From the NCBI RefSeq assembly GCF_014851395.1, contig NW_024043372.1:8569490-8633489 (forward strand): a stretch of 64,000 nucleotides of DNA. Reading direction: 5' to 3'. Under the pieces are notes generated by a model. It was not told the DNA's origin, did no database searches, and saw only the letters and a program-made list of their open reading frames with translations. The position numbers and the translations under genes are program-made. Source of the stretch: Micropterus salmoides. Lineage: Eukaryota > Chordata > Actinopteri > Centrarchiformes > Centrarchidae. Positions 34,195 to 48,035 of this stretch are shown one piece after another. Position 1 is the stretch's first letter, and each line of letters opens with the position of its first letter.

Positions 34195-34445
34195 GACAGG
34201 AGGCAGAATGTTAATTGCAATATTCAAAGACCCAGAGCCGGCACCAGCCACTAAGCGACTTCTGGGTCTTGCACTGCCATTAAGCTCAGTAGCACTGGTG
34301 GATGTTTCCTGTTTGACATCAAACATAGTAGATATAATAATATGGAGTATAGTCTAGTTATTGTTTTTCATCAGAATCAGCTTTATTGTCAAACAGGTTT
34401 AAGAAATTTGCTTCGGGTCTTATTTAAAAACAAGAGACATTGTTT
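34195..34445. repeat. repeat fragments (GAGCCGGCACC; AATCAGCTTTATTGTC)
   Basis: GACCCAGAGCCGGCACCAGC (about 34229) and GAATCAGCTTTATTGTCAAA (about 34374) resemble two different fish dispersed repeats. Both are short and without defined ends. Confidence 0.4.
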
Positions 34446-37310
34446 CTGTGTCATATATAGTGACAACGCCCAACAGTCTCCAACTAAATTTTAAATAGGG
34501 CCCCCGAAGGTCTAGGGGCAGCTCTGCAAAGACCACACAAGACAAGATACGAGCAGGTACCTTGTATGTGTTTAACAATGAGCAATAAAAGTAATAACTA
34601 TATGTTCAATATGTAATTCCCTTAATCAAGACACCCCAGTTATAATCCATCAACAAATAATTTCTTTTATCACCTTTCCTTAAGGTTGAAATCACCGAGC
34701 TCTTTCAATTACCTCTCTTTTCAACTGGAATGAAATCACTGATCTATTCTCAACTATTTCTCAAGTTTTTTTTCTTGCTGGGTGCACCCTATTGTCAATA
34801 AATTCTCAGTATTCACAATGACCATATTAAACAATACCTGGTTCAGTATTTTCACTTCACAACTCCTGCCAACTTTACAATCGTTCACTATTCACTGTAT
34901 GAGCAACAGCAAAATCACAGTAACCAGGACATCATAATACACATTATAAACCACATGAATACTCAAAGGGATGAATTTCAAAAAAAGATGATGTGTCAGA
35001 AAATAGGGTCTGTTGATTTAAAACAGGTCCTGTACCTGTTTATATGTATTATGTGTATATAAACTACGTATTTTGTCTTATGCACCATGTTTAGTATGTA
35101 TATGAATGGTTATGCGTGGTACATGGTGTGTATGGATGGTTATGCAGTTTAATTATTCCCACATGGGAAAGGTGGACCAAAACAATAAAAACTGATGTGG
35201 CAATGAAAGAAAATCGGTTAAGAACAGGGATGGGTTTTGATGTATTAAATACCTGATTGACTGACTGACTGCCTGAACATGGAGACTTTCACTTGTTCTT
35301 CTGTAGCAGTGGAGAATAGTAAGTGGTAAAGGTAAGTGTATAGTGAAGCTTTGTGCTCATCCCTGTCAGGTTGTGTTATGGGCGGCAGGGCAGCTGTGAA
35401 AGGTGACGACAGCCTGGAGAGAGCTTCAGCTCAGGAGATTTACCCTGCTGCTGTAATCACTATCGACATCAACAGCCGCTTCCTCCCTCCTGCTGTGTGC
35501 CTGAGTGTGTAAATGGGACTATTCCCACCAATTACAGTACTAGTTCTTCCTGGGGGCATTGCAAGATAAATGTGAGGGTGAGAGATGATGTACAGGATCA
35601 GAAAAAGAATTGTTTCTACTGTACAAATGTATTATCATGTCTAGTTCTTCAAGTTTACCCCTAACTGTGGCATGTTTCATGTGTCCGTACGCTATAGAGA
35701 ATGCCAACATTATTACACAATGAAGCTCATGTAAGTAATCAAGGTACTAGAAGTAGCAAGTATTTTTTGATACAAAGTGCATCACGGCACCAGAGCACCA
35801 CATATATGTTAATCTGCTGCTGAAAAAAGTCACAAACAAACCCCTGTTTGTTTCAGTAATATCCTTAAAAAAGCTCTAAGCCAAGGCGCTTGGGACTGTG
35901 TGAGTCTTGAGAGACGGACCGACACATTGTTGGTTTTGGTCGTTTCATGGCATTTGTTGTTGACAATAATTATACATATATATATACAGAAAAATGACAA
36001 CGTTAAAGAAAACATACAAAAGACACAAAAAGGCTACGTAATGTCTGTGTTGATGTTGCACGTTAATGTGCCTTTGGTAATCTTCACATATCAAAAACAC
36101 AAGTGTTTCTGTCAAACAGCAATATATTAACTGTCTATCTTTCAAAGAAAACTGAAGCTGAAAAATGAAACAATAAGCAATTGTAGTTATAAATATGTGA
36201 TGTAAACTTCATCAACCAGTCATGTCTTGGAAGTGGAGATTCCCATAGCACATGGATGCACCACAGCAAGTGTCATATACAGTGTGCACACAGTTTTTCA
36301 AGCAAATGGGCTAAAACAAGTAACTTCGGGATGAGGTTTAAGCATTACTATAAAAAATGAATGAGGAAACAGGGAAATCACTGTTCTGTAGCCAAGAGCT
36401 TAACAGCAGCAGGATATAACACAGAGAGAAAAGTGAGGCGGTGTGTTAAATATGTAACAACCTATCAGTTTCTCCTGAAGATCATGTATTTCTCTGACTA
36501 GAGATATTGGTCTGTAGAAATCACATCAAATGCACAATGATCTTTAGTTTTCAGTCTTGGGAGAGGCCCCTCCCAGAGGTCAGAGGGCTTTACTGAAGTA
36601 CAGACACAACAAACTGATTGAGCCACAGTAACTCAGTTTTTATCATTTTTGGTTGAGACCTAATTTTTTTTTTATCACTATAGAAATGTGGAACTAGTGA
36701 TGGTGGAGAATCTGACTATGTGCAATCATTTTTGAGTTTCTTTTTCTTCAACAGAATATAAAATATTGTGATGTAGCCTTTGGTTACGGAGTCCTGCTAC
36801 TCAGTGGAAAAAAGTAGCTCACTTCTGAAAACACTAATGATTTTAGAAAATATCTACGCTACCAGAGCGTTACTGAAAAATGTTGTTAAACTCCCTAACA
36901 CTTGTACACACTAAAGCTCTACAAGGCAGTCAAACACAAATCTTGGCTTTTCTGAATCAGAGTAGTAGCTTATATATTGAAACACACTTTCTAAAGTCCT
37001 GGTTTTATTAATTGGCACTTCTGCCGCGTATCGAAAAACAAAATGTTACCTTCCATCCGTCCTTTGACAGTACCCGTGAACTAAGTGCCATCTTCTGAGC
37101 AGTGCCAAAACACAGGCAACTCACCCCCAAAGCAATGGGAGAAGAATGAGAAAATAAAGCACAACCTTTGACAATGGCTACACGTTAAGTTATGGATTGT
37201 ACAAAGTTCCTGGAGCGTAAACAGCCTATTACACATGCTGACTGGCGGGAGAGATATTTGTTTTAAAGACTATTTACAGTTGTTCCAAATGGTCGTAGTG
37301 GTGGTTCAGA
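34446..37310. other. intergenic DNA, no gene seen
   Basis: Contains TGATTGACTGACTGACTG near 35251 and short ORFs only. Nothing else was recognised. Confidence 0.4.
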
Positions 37311-37497
37311 ATTACATTACATACATTTAGCTGACGCTTTTATCCAAAGCGACTTACAATTGCTATACATGTCAGATGTCGCACGCCTCTGGAGCAACTA
37401 GGGGTTAAGTGTCTTGCTTAGGGACACATTGGTGTCTCACAGTGGTCTCTCACATCAAAGGCAGGCGTCTTATCCACTGCACCATCACCACCCCCAG
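37311..37497. repeat. dispersed fish repeat (TTATCCAAAGCGACTTACAA), copy 1
   Basis: CATTTAGCTGACGCTTTTAT, CCAAAGCGACTTACAATTGC and GGGGTTAAGTGTCTTGCTTA are shared with the copy at 50942-51095. I recall this as one of the commonest dispersed repeats of fish genomes. Confidence 0.7.
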
Positions 37498-40400
37498 AAT
37501 TATATAGATATCTGTAGATAAATAAACATTAGGGTGTTCAGATTAATCTATAGTCATATGTTTTACTACTGAGATAAAACACAACAATAATGTGCATGTC
37601 ACTTGTTCATGTGTTTGTGAGGTAGCAAGTGTAGAGTTACTTCTGTATGTGTCATGCTACCCTGTCTATATGCTACTTGCATACGCCTCTTCCTTTTTAT
37701 CAGTGAAGTGCTAAGGGGCATTGTTTGTGTGTGTGTCAGGTGAGGTAAACAGACTGTGACAGCAGGAACACTCTCTGTAATGGGAACAACCAGAACTACA
37801 CAGTGGTGAAGTGGAAACAGTGAACCTTTCATTCATTTTGCACTCAGCTTCACTTTGCTCTCTGAATACAAACCTGTTTGAGTCGACATGGGAGAAGGTC
37901 TCATGGGCTTAGTTAGGCTGTAGGGGTAAACAGCAGAAAGGGCTGGGGGGCAGGGACACGTTGGAAGTGAGGCAACTGGCTGGAAATATTGCCACAAGTT
38001 AATTTTATTTTACTAACCAATTAACATTTTTCTATTGTACTGGTAATTCAGCCAGTAGAGATTTATTTCCATCCAAGCCTCGAAGGTGCTCCAACTGTGA
38101 GACATTTACTCAACTTTTACTAAGTCATGGAAACAGTTTTATAACTCATTAATGTCCCAGCGTGGGTCATTATTTTACAAGCATAGAAAGAATATTGTTA
38201 CCAACAGCATATCCCCTTGGAGTTTTCAGGACCACATAGCCACACTAACCATAAGTTGGGGCTGTGGTCAAGGTTTTGTTCAAGGTTAGTTTCTTGCATC
38301 TCACAAACCCATTTATTCACACTAAGCCCACTGTTCCCAACAACAGTAAAAGTTGAAAATTTCATTCCAACTCCCTTCTCATCATAACCCAATCTGACTC
38401 CACATTCATTCTTCAAGAGACAAAATCCACCACTTTGTCAGCATGCTTGTGGTTCAGCTGTGGTGTCCCTAATCTCTGCAATACTCTGTGTTAGTCTGAT
38501 TTAAGGTCCCACATCAGCACACAGCTTCAACTGCAGGGGTCCATCCTACATTTCCTACTGTTCTCCCTCCATCTGAATAAAACATGCTACTGAGTCAATT
38601 AAATATAGCACAAAAGCCAAATAGAAGAATAAAAAAACAACTCCTGGTTGGATCCTGAATATTGTTAGTTAGCACCCCATCTTTTATGTAACAACTTTCT
38701 CAGAGTGGGCAGACCACTGACTTATTGCACCACTTTTGTAGACAATTTTGACAGTGTTAGAGCCTAGAAACAGTGATGGGAAAAGTATGAATATGTGTGT
38801 GTTTTGTCTCTCTTTGAGTGTTAACGTGTGGTCAGACAGAACATGAAGTTTAGGGGCTGAACAATTGCATATAGTCAATGCAAAGATGTAGACACGAATT
38901 CACCCTGGGCTGTAAAAACTGAGGTGCAGACTCTACTACACAAGTTGAAAATATTTCAACTTCAGAAATTTGTTTATATCCTGAAGGTTTATGTCTTCAA
39001 TTCATACATGTACAGAGATAAGAAGAGCAACTGGAGTTCTCAGGAAGTTTTGAGATCACTCAGAGTTGGACCCGTTACGCATAGTTCAACAGCTAATGTT
39101 TGTAGACTTGTTGTTTGGCGACTAAATGGATGTAGCACAAAAAGTTGTGTGTGAATAAAACAGGGCAAAAAATATGTTTGCAATGACCTCACATTTAAAA
39201 CTGTAATGGACTGGTGACCTGTGCAGGGCATCACCCACCTCTCCCCGAAAACAAGATGGGATATTTCAAAGGATAGCCTGCATGGTTCAAGACTTCTGAA
39301 TGACTACCTATGATTATTTCAGTGCTTCAAATAGCTCTGATGGTGTGCTGAGAAACTATCAGAGCTTTGTAGGCAGTGTTGAAGAAAAATATTGTGAGTC
39401 AGGTTCAGGTGTGAAGAAGTTTCGGAGACTGATTCAAGACTTAACATCGCATTGTTTATTGAGCCCGGCCGAGGAGATACAGTGCCAGCATACAACATGT
39501 GAACACATCAAATGCCAACACCAAATCTGAAGGTCCCTTTTATGTTTCTGTCTTCCCCCTAGTGCCTGTAGGTTTCTCCATTAGGTCATCTTTAGCTGGC
39601 CTTAACCTAGAACAACAAATCTATCTGATCTGATGTTTAGACTCCAGTGCTTCGTCATATTGGAATCTATTACTATTCATAAGTTGTACTCTAATCTGTG
39701 GAGTCAGTGAATTCTTGTAAACATTCTTGTAGGACTCAACCTTGTAAGATTCCCAGTAAACACTGATATCTGCTAGCCTGACGCCTGAGCTACTGACTCT
39801 AACTAATCAGTCTATTGTTGTCTGCCTGACGAGGGACAAGTACATGTGACAAATACCTAAAGCTAGAATATCAGAAAACACTTATGGGGCCATTACTCTA
39901 AGCTAGACCTGTCTTACCTTTCCCTGTTACATCAACAAAGCCCCTTAAGAAATATTCTCAACAGGCAGCAGAATAGGGATGTCACCTGTGACACAGTGAT
40001 GTATTTGGTGGCTACTTCAGCTTGGATTTCTATCTTCCACCTCTGGGTAGCCAGGGGGCTTGTTCTAGATGCTGCTCTCTTGTATTACTACGTTTGCAAC
40101 AGAATAAATTTCCATTGAGCGAGAGTTTTTGTCAACTAATGCTATTTGCCAACAAAATAATAGCTAACATTATAGGCTAGTCGGATGGAGCGATGTTGGA
40201 CTAATGTTGTAATAATAAGAAGACAGGAAAGAGGAACTGTGTGAACATTAGGTCAACTAAATATCAAATAGTAGAAGACTGGATGCTGGTAACTGTTTTC
40301 TCATGTTGCTTTCTGTAGAACTTCACACGGCAGTGATAGCTCAGCTAGCGTTAGCTTTGTTGTTATGTCAAAGCCATTCTGCCAACTACATCACTGTCAC

Positions 40401-41140
40401 GTCAAATGACAGCGCTGGATGCAAGAAGAACTATTTGGCTTTTTCAAAATGCCCCTTCATACGTTCAACCACCTGAATAAAAGGTGTTGAAAACACTGAA
40501 AAGAGGAACACTTGTCCAAAATTGCAACTTTCTCCTCACCTCACCTCCACCCAGAACCCCCCTAACCCTTCCTCACCAGCTTCTTCTCCCTGTTCTCATT
40601 GCCCCACCTCTCCTCCCTCCACACGATGTTCATCTTGGAAATTCGGGTTTAATTATTCAGTGATGTCGTGGGAGGTGGAAGAGACGGTTTGATGTTCGCT
40701 CTACTTGTCTGAATTAAGTATCCATCAAGGTCACGAATATGCAATGACCTGCTTATGAGTCTCAAGGATGCTGTGTGGCAATCAGACCGCAGTCATCAGC
40801 GCTTATTAATAAATGTATTGATCTGGCGTGCTGTGAGACTTTGAATGCCTTATAACTCTGCAGAGAGTTATGCAAGGTCACTGGTATGAGGATGGATATG
40901 TTTGTTCAATGAATTTGTATGTATGTGTGTAGGACTGTGCAAGTGTGCATGTATTGTCTTGTCTAGCACACACATTCTTCACACGTCTTTAAGCAGGATA
41001 ACACAAACAAATATGATTCCACTCTGCAAGTTCAAACTATCGCCCTCTGTAGGCTTTAAATGCAGTTACAAGACAGTTAGATTAGAAGATCGACATACCT
41101 TTCTTTTCTGTGCATTAAGTATGGAGCTAAAGCCAGGAGT
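37498..41140. other. intergenic DNA, no gene seen
   Basis: A retroposon-tail-like phrase, CTGGTGACCTGTGCAGGGCA, lies at 39211-39230. No supported exon was found among the short ORFs. Confidence 0.4.
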
Positions 41141-41398
41141 CTTATTAGCTTAGCTTAGCTTAGCTTAGCTTACAATTATATTGTATTGATTGCACTTTTT
41201 TGTTAATTCTTTCCCTAGGTATTTACCCCACTGATGTGATATATGCTATTAGCTCTTACTAGTATTTATTGCTGCTCTTACTAGCATGTATTGTCAGTTG
41301 TAGATTTCGTGCTGTATTTAATGCTCTGTTGATGCTTGTTGTTCCCCAAATGTAAGTCGCTTTGGATAAAAGCGGCGGCCAAATGAGTAAATGTAAAT
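41141..41398. repeat. (TTAGC)5 and reversed fish-repeat stub
   Basis: Five tandem TTAGC units lie at 41146-41172. At 41350-41398 AATGTAAGTCGCTTTGGATA, then AAAGCGGCGGCCAAATGAGT, is the reverse orientation of the CCAAAGCGACTTACA repeat seen at 37311 and 50942. Confidence 0.65.
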
Positions 41399-42569
41399 AA
41401 AACAGCTAGCTTGGCTCTGTCCAAAGTTCCAAAACACACCTACCTGCACTTCTAAAGTTGTAATTATTAATTGACATATAGAAATGTTAAATTACAAATT
41501 GTGGTTTTACAGGAAGTTACATGGTGATGCTGTTTCTTGGTACAGTGACTTGCTGATGTTTTGTCATCACTGCGAGGTTGGAAAAAAGTGATTCATACGA
41601 ATATGTGTATTTACCAAAATGTCAATTACTATTTTAGCAATGGATAGTCTGCTCCATGTGGCTAGACGGCCTAAATTCAGGTCAGATACAGTGGAATTCA
41701 ATAGTACACAGTGTTAAAAGATGATTAATTTACCTTGTGTGCTAAAATAAAATAAGAACTAACATGTTTGGGACTTTGGGGGCTCCATGTAAAAACTTTA
41801 CTATAGGAATATAATAATTTCTGTTTGCAATTTCCTTAGCAAACTCCAAAAGTTGAGCTGTTCATCCATAGAAATGTTTTTTTAAGTGGTGTTACCTTGT
41901 TTTGCATATTGTAAATTAGAAGCAAAAGCTCTGTGCACTTAATTTATGAAGCAAGTTTCAGCCTTCAGAGTATCCAAGCGCAGGCAGTAACAGATCATTG
42001 GGGGGAAAAATTGAGCTGAGGAGATGAAAAAAGTACTTTTTGGTGAGCAGAGATGATGAGATGTGATTCAATGAAGAGAAGGAACTCGAAAAAAGATCTT
42101 GTGAGTGAATATACAAAGACTGGAAAAGAAAATTATACATAAGATGCATCATGATGCAATGATGGGCTAATGCTGCCGGCTAATCTTGGTCTTTGATCCA
42201 GATCAGAGAGACTGCGCACACACACAACACAATGCAACTTCAAACAAAGGACACCAATGACGATTCAATGTCAGTCACTTATCTGGCCTCGAGGAACCCA
42301 GTACATTTGGTGCTCATACCCCATAATGTGCATTACATGCATTTATGAAAGATATTTCTACGTTTGTACAACAGGTAGACATTTCAGTTGAAAAGCCAAT
42401 CATTTATAGTGACATTTATAACATTTGTCAATCTCCACAGAAGCAAACAAAACATTAGGTACAGAAACATACATATTTTATGGGATATAAAATTAACAAC
42501 ATTTACAACTGATATTGTGTCACCAAATTAACTTTTGATACTTCTTTCAATTGAGAAAATACAAATTAG
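41399..42569. other. intergenic DNA, no gene seen
   Basis: A-T rich with no supported feature. Confidence 0.4.
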
Positions 42570-43260
42570 TAGGAGTTTGACGATAATCTCGCGAGATTAA
42601 AGTGTGACGAGATATCTCGTCAGGTAAAAAGCTGTCTTGCGAGACTCACGCAATTGACATTTTTTCAGTCAAGCCACTAGGGCTTTCCCCAATTAAGACT
42701 GATGAATCATGTGTGTTTTTGTGCAAGGTGATTGCGAGCCAAAGCTAAACTGAGGCTTATTGTTGACCCTTCTCTCTCTCTCTTGTCTCTCTCTCTCTCC
42801 TGCATGCACGTATCTTCGACTATTGGGGGTCAGCCCTACAAGCCACACATAAATTTTCTCACAAAGTGAAATACAAATGTATAACTGATAAGACTCGCAA
42901 AGCTAGCTGATGCCACACCGGCGTACGACCTGATAGCATTCAACCTCACCGCTCTCGCTGTGAGTCCAGACAGCTGTGACAAGTGGTAACGTAGCTGGTA
43001 GAGTTTTGCAACATAAACAAAAACTGGAAACTAAAGCGCAGCCTTGCTCTGTTTGAGACTGTGGGCTGCACTTTATCAGAGCTGCTGAAGTTAATGTGTG
43101 TGATTTGTGGTGAGATTTCTGCCTGATCACAAGTGTTTCAGTTACTTTCGGTTTCACATGCAACATGCAGTCCCAAACTGCACTGGACAAACGGTCTAAA
43201 GAGGATAATGTTACTTCCAGCGGATTAATAACGTAAAAGGCAGGTAGACTTCTCATCAAA
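42570..43260. mobile_element. transposon-like block with nested perfect palindromes
   Basis: The left part carries TAATCTCGCGAGATTA (16-bp perfect palindrome, 42584-42599) and TGACGAGATATCTCGTCA (18-bp perfect palindrome, 42605-42622), then GTCTTGCGAGACTCACGC. The following GC-richer block resembles worn transposon interior. Outer ends were not defined. The 118-codon minus-strand ORF at 42903-43259 has no domain. Confidence 0.45.
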
Positions 43261-45070
43261 TGATTACGTTATTCTCTTAATATTATGACTTTTTTCTGGA
43301 CATCAGAGAACACAGATGTGTGGGAGGGATTCTGAATGTACAGAAAGATTTGAACATGAGCAGAACATCTGCTGAAACACAGAAGCTATTAAAGTCCAGG
43401 AGTTTGTAACTGAATAAAAATTTAATAATTTATCATTGAGGTGAAAATGTGCCACATTTAAAGAAGTTACTTCCCCAAACAAAGACTCAGAAAAGGAGGC
43501 AAGACTAAATCATGACTCAGCAGGGATGATATTACATGAGAAAAGTTGATCTCTAGGAGAAACAGGTCTGAAAGCACCACAGAATGACTGAGAGCCTTAC
43601 TGCATTATATTCTTTTGCAGTTAGGCTATAGATTTTGAATCATCTCCTGCCACCTGAATTTTGTGTTTCTCTTTACATAAATAAAAAAAAAAAATCACCA
43701 GAAACTGCTGAAAAAATCTCAAACATTTGTTCTGACCCGATAACCAGGCAAGATTACCACACCCGTGGTCATCCCCAGTGAGAAGAGTCTTATCTTGGCA
43801 GTCCTTTTGGTAATTTACCATTGACAATGATGTCTCCATAGCATCTTAAACTCTGCTCTGTGGTGGATTAAAAAGAACAATAATTGCTACTTGGTATGGG
43901 AGGCTTGTATAGTAGTTAAATCATCCACCTGTTCTGTTCAGGCGCAGTAATTCCTGCATCGTGTTTATCTCCAGACATCAGTATAATTAATGCATCAGAT
44001 GTCATGGACTTGGAGCACAGATACATTTGGCTGTCAAAGAGCTGCTCAGTGTGATTTACGTCTGACATGACACAAGTAACGCACACACATACGCACACGG
44101 ATCTCTGAACAACCGAACTGAGCAAACACATGCCTTCATTCACGCTCCCTGTCATGAAAATGGACACTCACACAGAGACTGATGCACAGCCCGTAATCTT
44201 CAGCCAACATGACAGCTAACATGTCTATAATTACACAGCATGTATCCACGGCAGCCAAGACCTGGGACAATTGCTGCCAGCTCTGCTCATCAGTGTGTGA
44301 ATGTTGATCTCTTCCACTGATTTTTTTTTAATCCAAATGTATTCTGTTGATGACTCCATCGTAATGAATGTATTGTGCACCTGTAAATACATACACCTTT
44401 GTTGTGGTAGAATATGTGTGTGCATTAACACTCAAAAGAAAAGCCAAACTTTTGTCCCTGGACATGCAACATAAAACCATAAAATATCATCAGTGACTTC
44501 AGCTGTCAATGTGAAAGTGGTAATCTCATCTCTTTTTAATTACACAGATCTCATTTCTTTGCAGATCTGCAAAAAACAATAATTTTAATGCTGATTGAAA
44601 AGCTCAATGTTAGTCTCTCCCGAATACAGCTGCACAGAATTCAAGAGCAACTGCTCCCTCAGCTTAAACATGACAACATTAATGCTGCCGTTTTTAACCA
44701 ACTAACTGCCACGTCTCCAAACTGAAGAGCAGAAAATACATAAAGTGATTTACAAGTAAATTCACAAATAATAGGACATTTGAATTGTGCTTCCTACTTA
44801 AAGAAAACCGTGTGAATGTTAATTAGAAGCCAGATTTATTGTATGCCTCGTGACACTTGAGCACATTGAAAAACACAAATGAATGATGATCTATACTCTT
44901 TTAAGCAGCTCGGCTCATGTCAACCACTTTACCAAAAGTGATACCAATAACATTTTTGTTACAACTTAAACATTTCCATGTTTGTGGTTTTCAGGCTCCC
45001 TGGAGGATTGTGCACAAATAATCATCTAAAAATATTCATCATCATCATTTTTTGTCACTTTTCTCCAGGG
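43261..45070. other. intergenic DNA, no gene seen
   Basis: Only short unsupported ORFs. Confidence 0.4.
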
Positions 45071-45078
45071 AGTACAGT

Positions 45079-45203
45079 GGGAACTGGAATGGCCAGTTCC
45101 CTTTTCTGCTGTTGTTTCTTTTAGCACTAAACAGTCAGTTGTGTCCATATTTTCCAAAATGCCTAAGGTGTTGCACCATGGTTCCTATAGAAAAGGAACC
45201 ATG
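45079..45203. other. two perfect short hairpins
   Basis: GGGAACTGG-AATGG-CCAGTTCCC (45079-45101; 9-bp stem, 5-nt loop) and CATGGTTCCT-ATAGAAA-AGGAACCATG (45177-45203; 10-bp stem, 7-nt loop) lie 75 bp apart. Stems this short are below the size of a typical miRNA precursor. Confidence 0.6.
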
Positions 45204-45680
45204 CTAAAATTGTGTGTTTGAGATAATTTAATATGCATTTCCGGACATTCCTAGGCAAGTTTCTTCAAAAAGTCCCTGCACCTGCTTTATCACTGCCGAC
45301 TGATTACTGTGGCAGAGAAATTTGCTTTTTAAATGTAATGTCTTGGAAAAGCAGGTGTGAACTCTGCTGCACTGTTTTATCAGACACGCTCAGAGAAAGA
45401 GACTATAGCCAGGTTGAAACTGAGAGAGTGAAATCGCCCATGATGTCTCAAGTTGCTTCTTTTCACCTGCCAGCGATGAGCTTCACTTGGGGGTGTAACA
45501 CACCCGCCGATACACTAGATTATACCGTGTCAGTGTCAGGTTTTGTTCGTCTAAGCGTGAAAAGTACACATCTTTATAAAGGTGCAGTACCAGCAGGGGG
45601 CAATAATGATGGAAGGAAAGGATGAATGCAGTATAAAGAGTGACAAAGTCCACATGAGGAGGTCACGGCGGACAGATCAG
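45204..45680. other. unsupported 130-codon ORF region
   Basis: An open frame runs 45233-45625 on the plus strand, the longest open frame outside the LTR-like segment. Its translation is Ser/Cys-rich with no domain, membrane segment or splice support. I treat it as chance or repeat-derived. Confidence 0.4.
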
Positions 45681-45683
45681 TCA

Positions 45684-45770
45684 ATATCAGTATCAATATC
45701 AATTTTATTTATATAGCACACTTAAAACAACCAAGGTTGACCAAGGTGCTTCACAGGTTAAAATACAACA
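45684..45770. repeat. dispersed fish repeat (TTTATTTATATAGCACACTT)
   Basis: ATATCAATTTTATTTATATA and GACCAAGGTGCTTCACAGGT are typical of a fish repeat with a TTTATATAGC start. Confidence 0.5.
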
Positions 45771-47420
45771 ACAAGACACTACTTACACAGTAAAAGTACA
45801 GCAGTAAAACATTATAATATACAGAACACGATATAACACAGGATTGTCACACAAGACACTGGGGTTCATTTCTTGTGTGAAACCAATAGTTAGCGTTGAT
45901 TTTATAAGAAAGTATTAATTTTAACCCAAACCATGATCTTTTCCTAAACCATACCAAGTACTTTTAGGTGCCTAGACTTAACCAAACTGCGGCCATAACC
46001 TGAAGCTTTATTTTGAATGTCTAAACGTATGTTGAATATTAATCATGGCTAACTTAAATGCAGAATGCAGAAAGATTTAGAAAGCGAGACACTGCCATGG
46101 TGGGCTGCCATGTGTGTTACATGCTTTGCCATGATACCAGGTTGAACATGTTGGAGGTCATGCTAGACCATCAAGGATACACACATAGTGTTTTAGTGAG
46201 TAAAACTGAATGCAAGCATAACTTATGTTTGCTTACTACCATAGGTCAACATCAACAAACAAACATTTGTGTTCACTGTAACACACAACCAGAGACACCA
46301 CTACCCAAACAAGTGTTTACTGTGCCAATATACTAACAAGATCAAGAGTCCAAAAATGTAAGATAGCAGCCACATACAAAGTATCAGAGAAACCAAATCA
46401 CTGTACATGTTTAAGAGCATCTTAAAACCCTTTTTTTTCTAGATCTTATATTTTGCGTTTTTTGTGTGTTTTTTGTTCTTCTCTTAGATTCCTCTTTTCT
46501 GTTCTGCCTTCAGTAAAGCACTTTAAAGTGCACTTACTTATATTTCAGGGTTTTGAGTCTGAGTTATCTCTTCTGTTGGTTATTTGTTGCTCTAAAATTA
46601 AAATGTTGTCCACTGTTCTACTTTTTCAAATTCAGAGTGTGAGCTGAATGGCTTAAGTATAAAACTAAAGACTTCCGCCTCTTCATCCCACTGTCCCTCT
46701 AAACTTGCACATCAACAATAAAAGTATGAAATTGTCCAACATATCGGTTGATGGATCCTCTGATCTGAAAGCAGAGTTAAACAACAGCAATACATTCCCA
46801 TCAATCCATAATGCCAGCACTGCACTGTGCAGTATTCCACCAGAGTCATCAAACATAAACACACACACACACACACGCAATGATAAATGAAATCTTTATT
46901 GGATATGTTGATAATTGTAACTATTGAGTCCTTTTTATTAAAAAAAGTTGCTGTTGTTTAGAGAAATACATAGTTATAACATATTTAATCATGTCAGAGC
47001 AGAGTCAGTTTTAAATTTGATTATATAGAGACATTATTAGAAACACAGTTTTCATTTTTCCAAGTGGAACCTTAAACCAAATGCTGTGTGCCTAAACATA
47101 ACCATAAAAAACATTAATACTTAAGTACACTTGGTACAAATGAATAAGATGAATTAAAAATGTAAATACTCAGGTGACATTACATTTCTTTTCAAACATA
47201 TATTTTAAATCAGTAATTTATAAATGTCATATCTAGGAGACAGGGTTGCAACTGTTAACTGAGCCAAGGCTGACATGTATGTACACTGTCATGTAACACT
47301 ACATTGGAATTAGTTTCATTTCTTATATGTATGTGACTCTGTGACATCTAGTTTGAGTTTTAGACCAAATGTGAAGGAATGGAGGATGTTTTGTTTGGTA
47401 TTTACAATGGATTAGTTCTC
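45771..47420. other. intergenic DNA, no gene seen
   Basis: A short CA tract at 46859-46876. ORFs of 61-92 codons are unsupported. Confidence 0.4.
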
Positions 47421-47635
47421 TGCTAAAGTAAATGGTCTGTACTTGATTAGCACATTTTTGTCTTTCCAACCACTCAGAAATACACATTGATTCACACACT
47501 GATGCCATCTGGAGAAATTTGGGGTTCAGCATCTTGCCCAAGGATACTTCAACATGCAGACTGGGGGCGCTGGGGATTGAACCACTGACCTTCTGATGAG
47601 AGCAGCTCTACCCCCTGACTACAGCCGCCACCAGG
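47421..47635. repeat. dispersed fish repeat (GTAAATGGTCTGTACTTG, longer copy)
   Basis: It starts GTAAATGGTCTGTACTTGAT and contains CATCTTGCCCAAGGATACTT and GGGCGCTGGGGATTGAACCA. The start matches the fragment at 9177. Confidence 0.6.
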
Positions 47636-47749
47636 GATCCATTAGGTTAACAAGACACATGATTCTCTTAGTACTCTCTCAGTAATTTGAAAGAGTTGGA
47701 GAGGTTGACTGGCAGTAGTTGGTTCTGTAAAACAAGTCAAGTTAAATTG

Positions 47750-48035
47750 TGCTTAAAAGGATAATTCAGGTTTATTACAACTTGGACTCGTTTTTTTATA
47801 ACACAGTCAATAGCTGATATCTGAAAACACTCAACATCACTACAATGTCTGATGGCAGCCAGTCAATCAGACAGGTTAGCAACAAGGCAAGAGTTTATCC
47901 AAATCCCCAAACCACTTCATTTTTATTTGGAGGTCAAACTGAAAGTGAGCCAAATAATCCCTCAGTGTACAGGAAACCGTTGGCCTTCCAAATAAGCTAT
48001 TCTAACCTGAAGGTTTGTTTACAACCTGTCTGATG
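47750..48035. repeat. probable dispersed repeat (TAATTCAGGTTTATTACAAC)
   Basis: AAAAGGATAATTCAGGTTTA, then ACAACTTGGACTCG, resembles a frequent fish repeat. Ends are unclear. Confidence 0.35.

Noticed and set aside
45233..45625. 130-codon plus-strand ORF as a possible gene
   Set aside because: No domain, signal, membrane segment or splice support; nearby sequence looks repeat-like.
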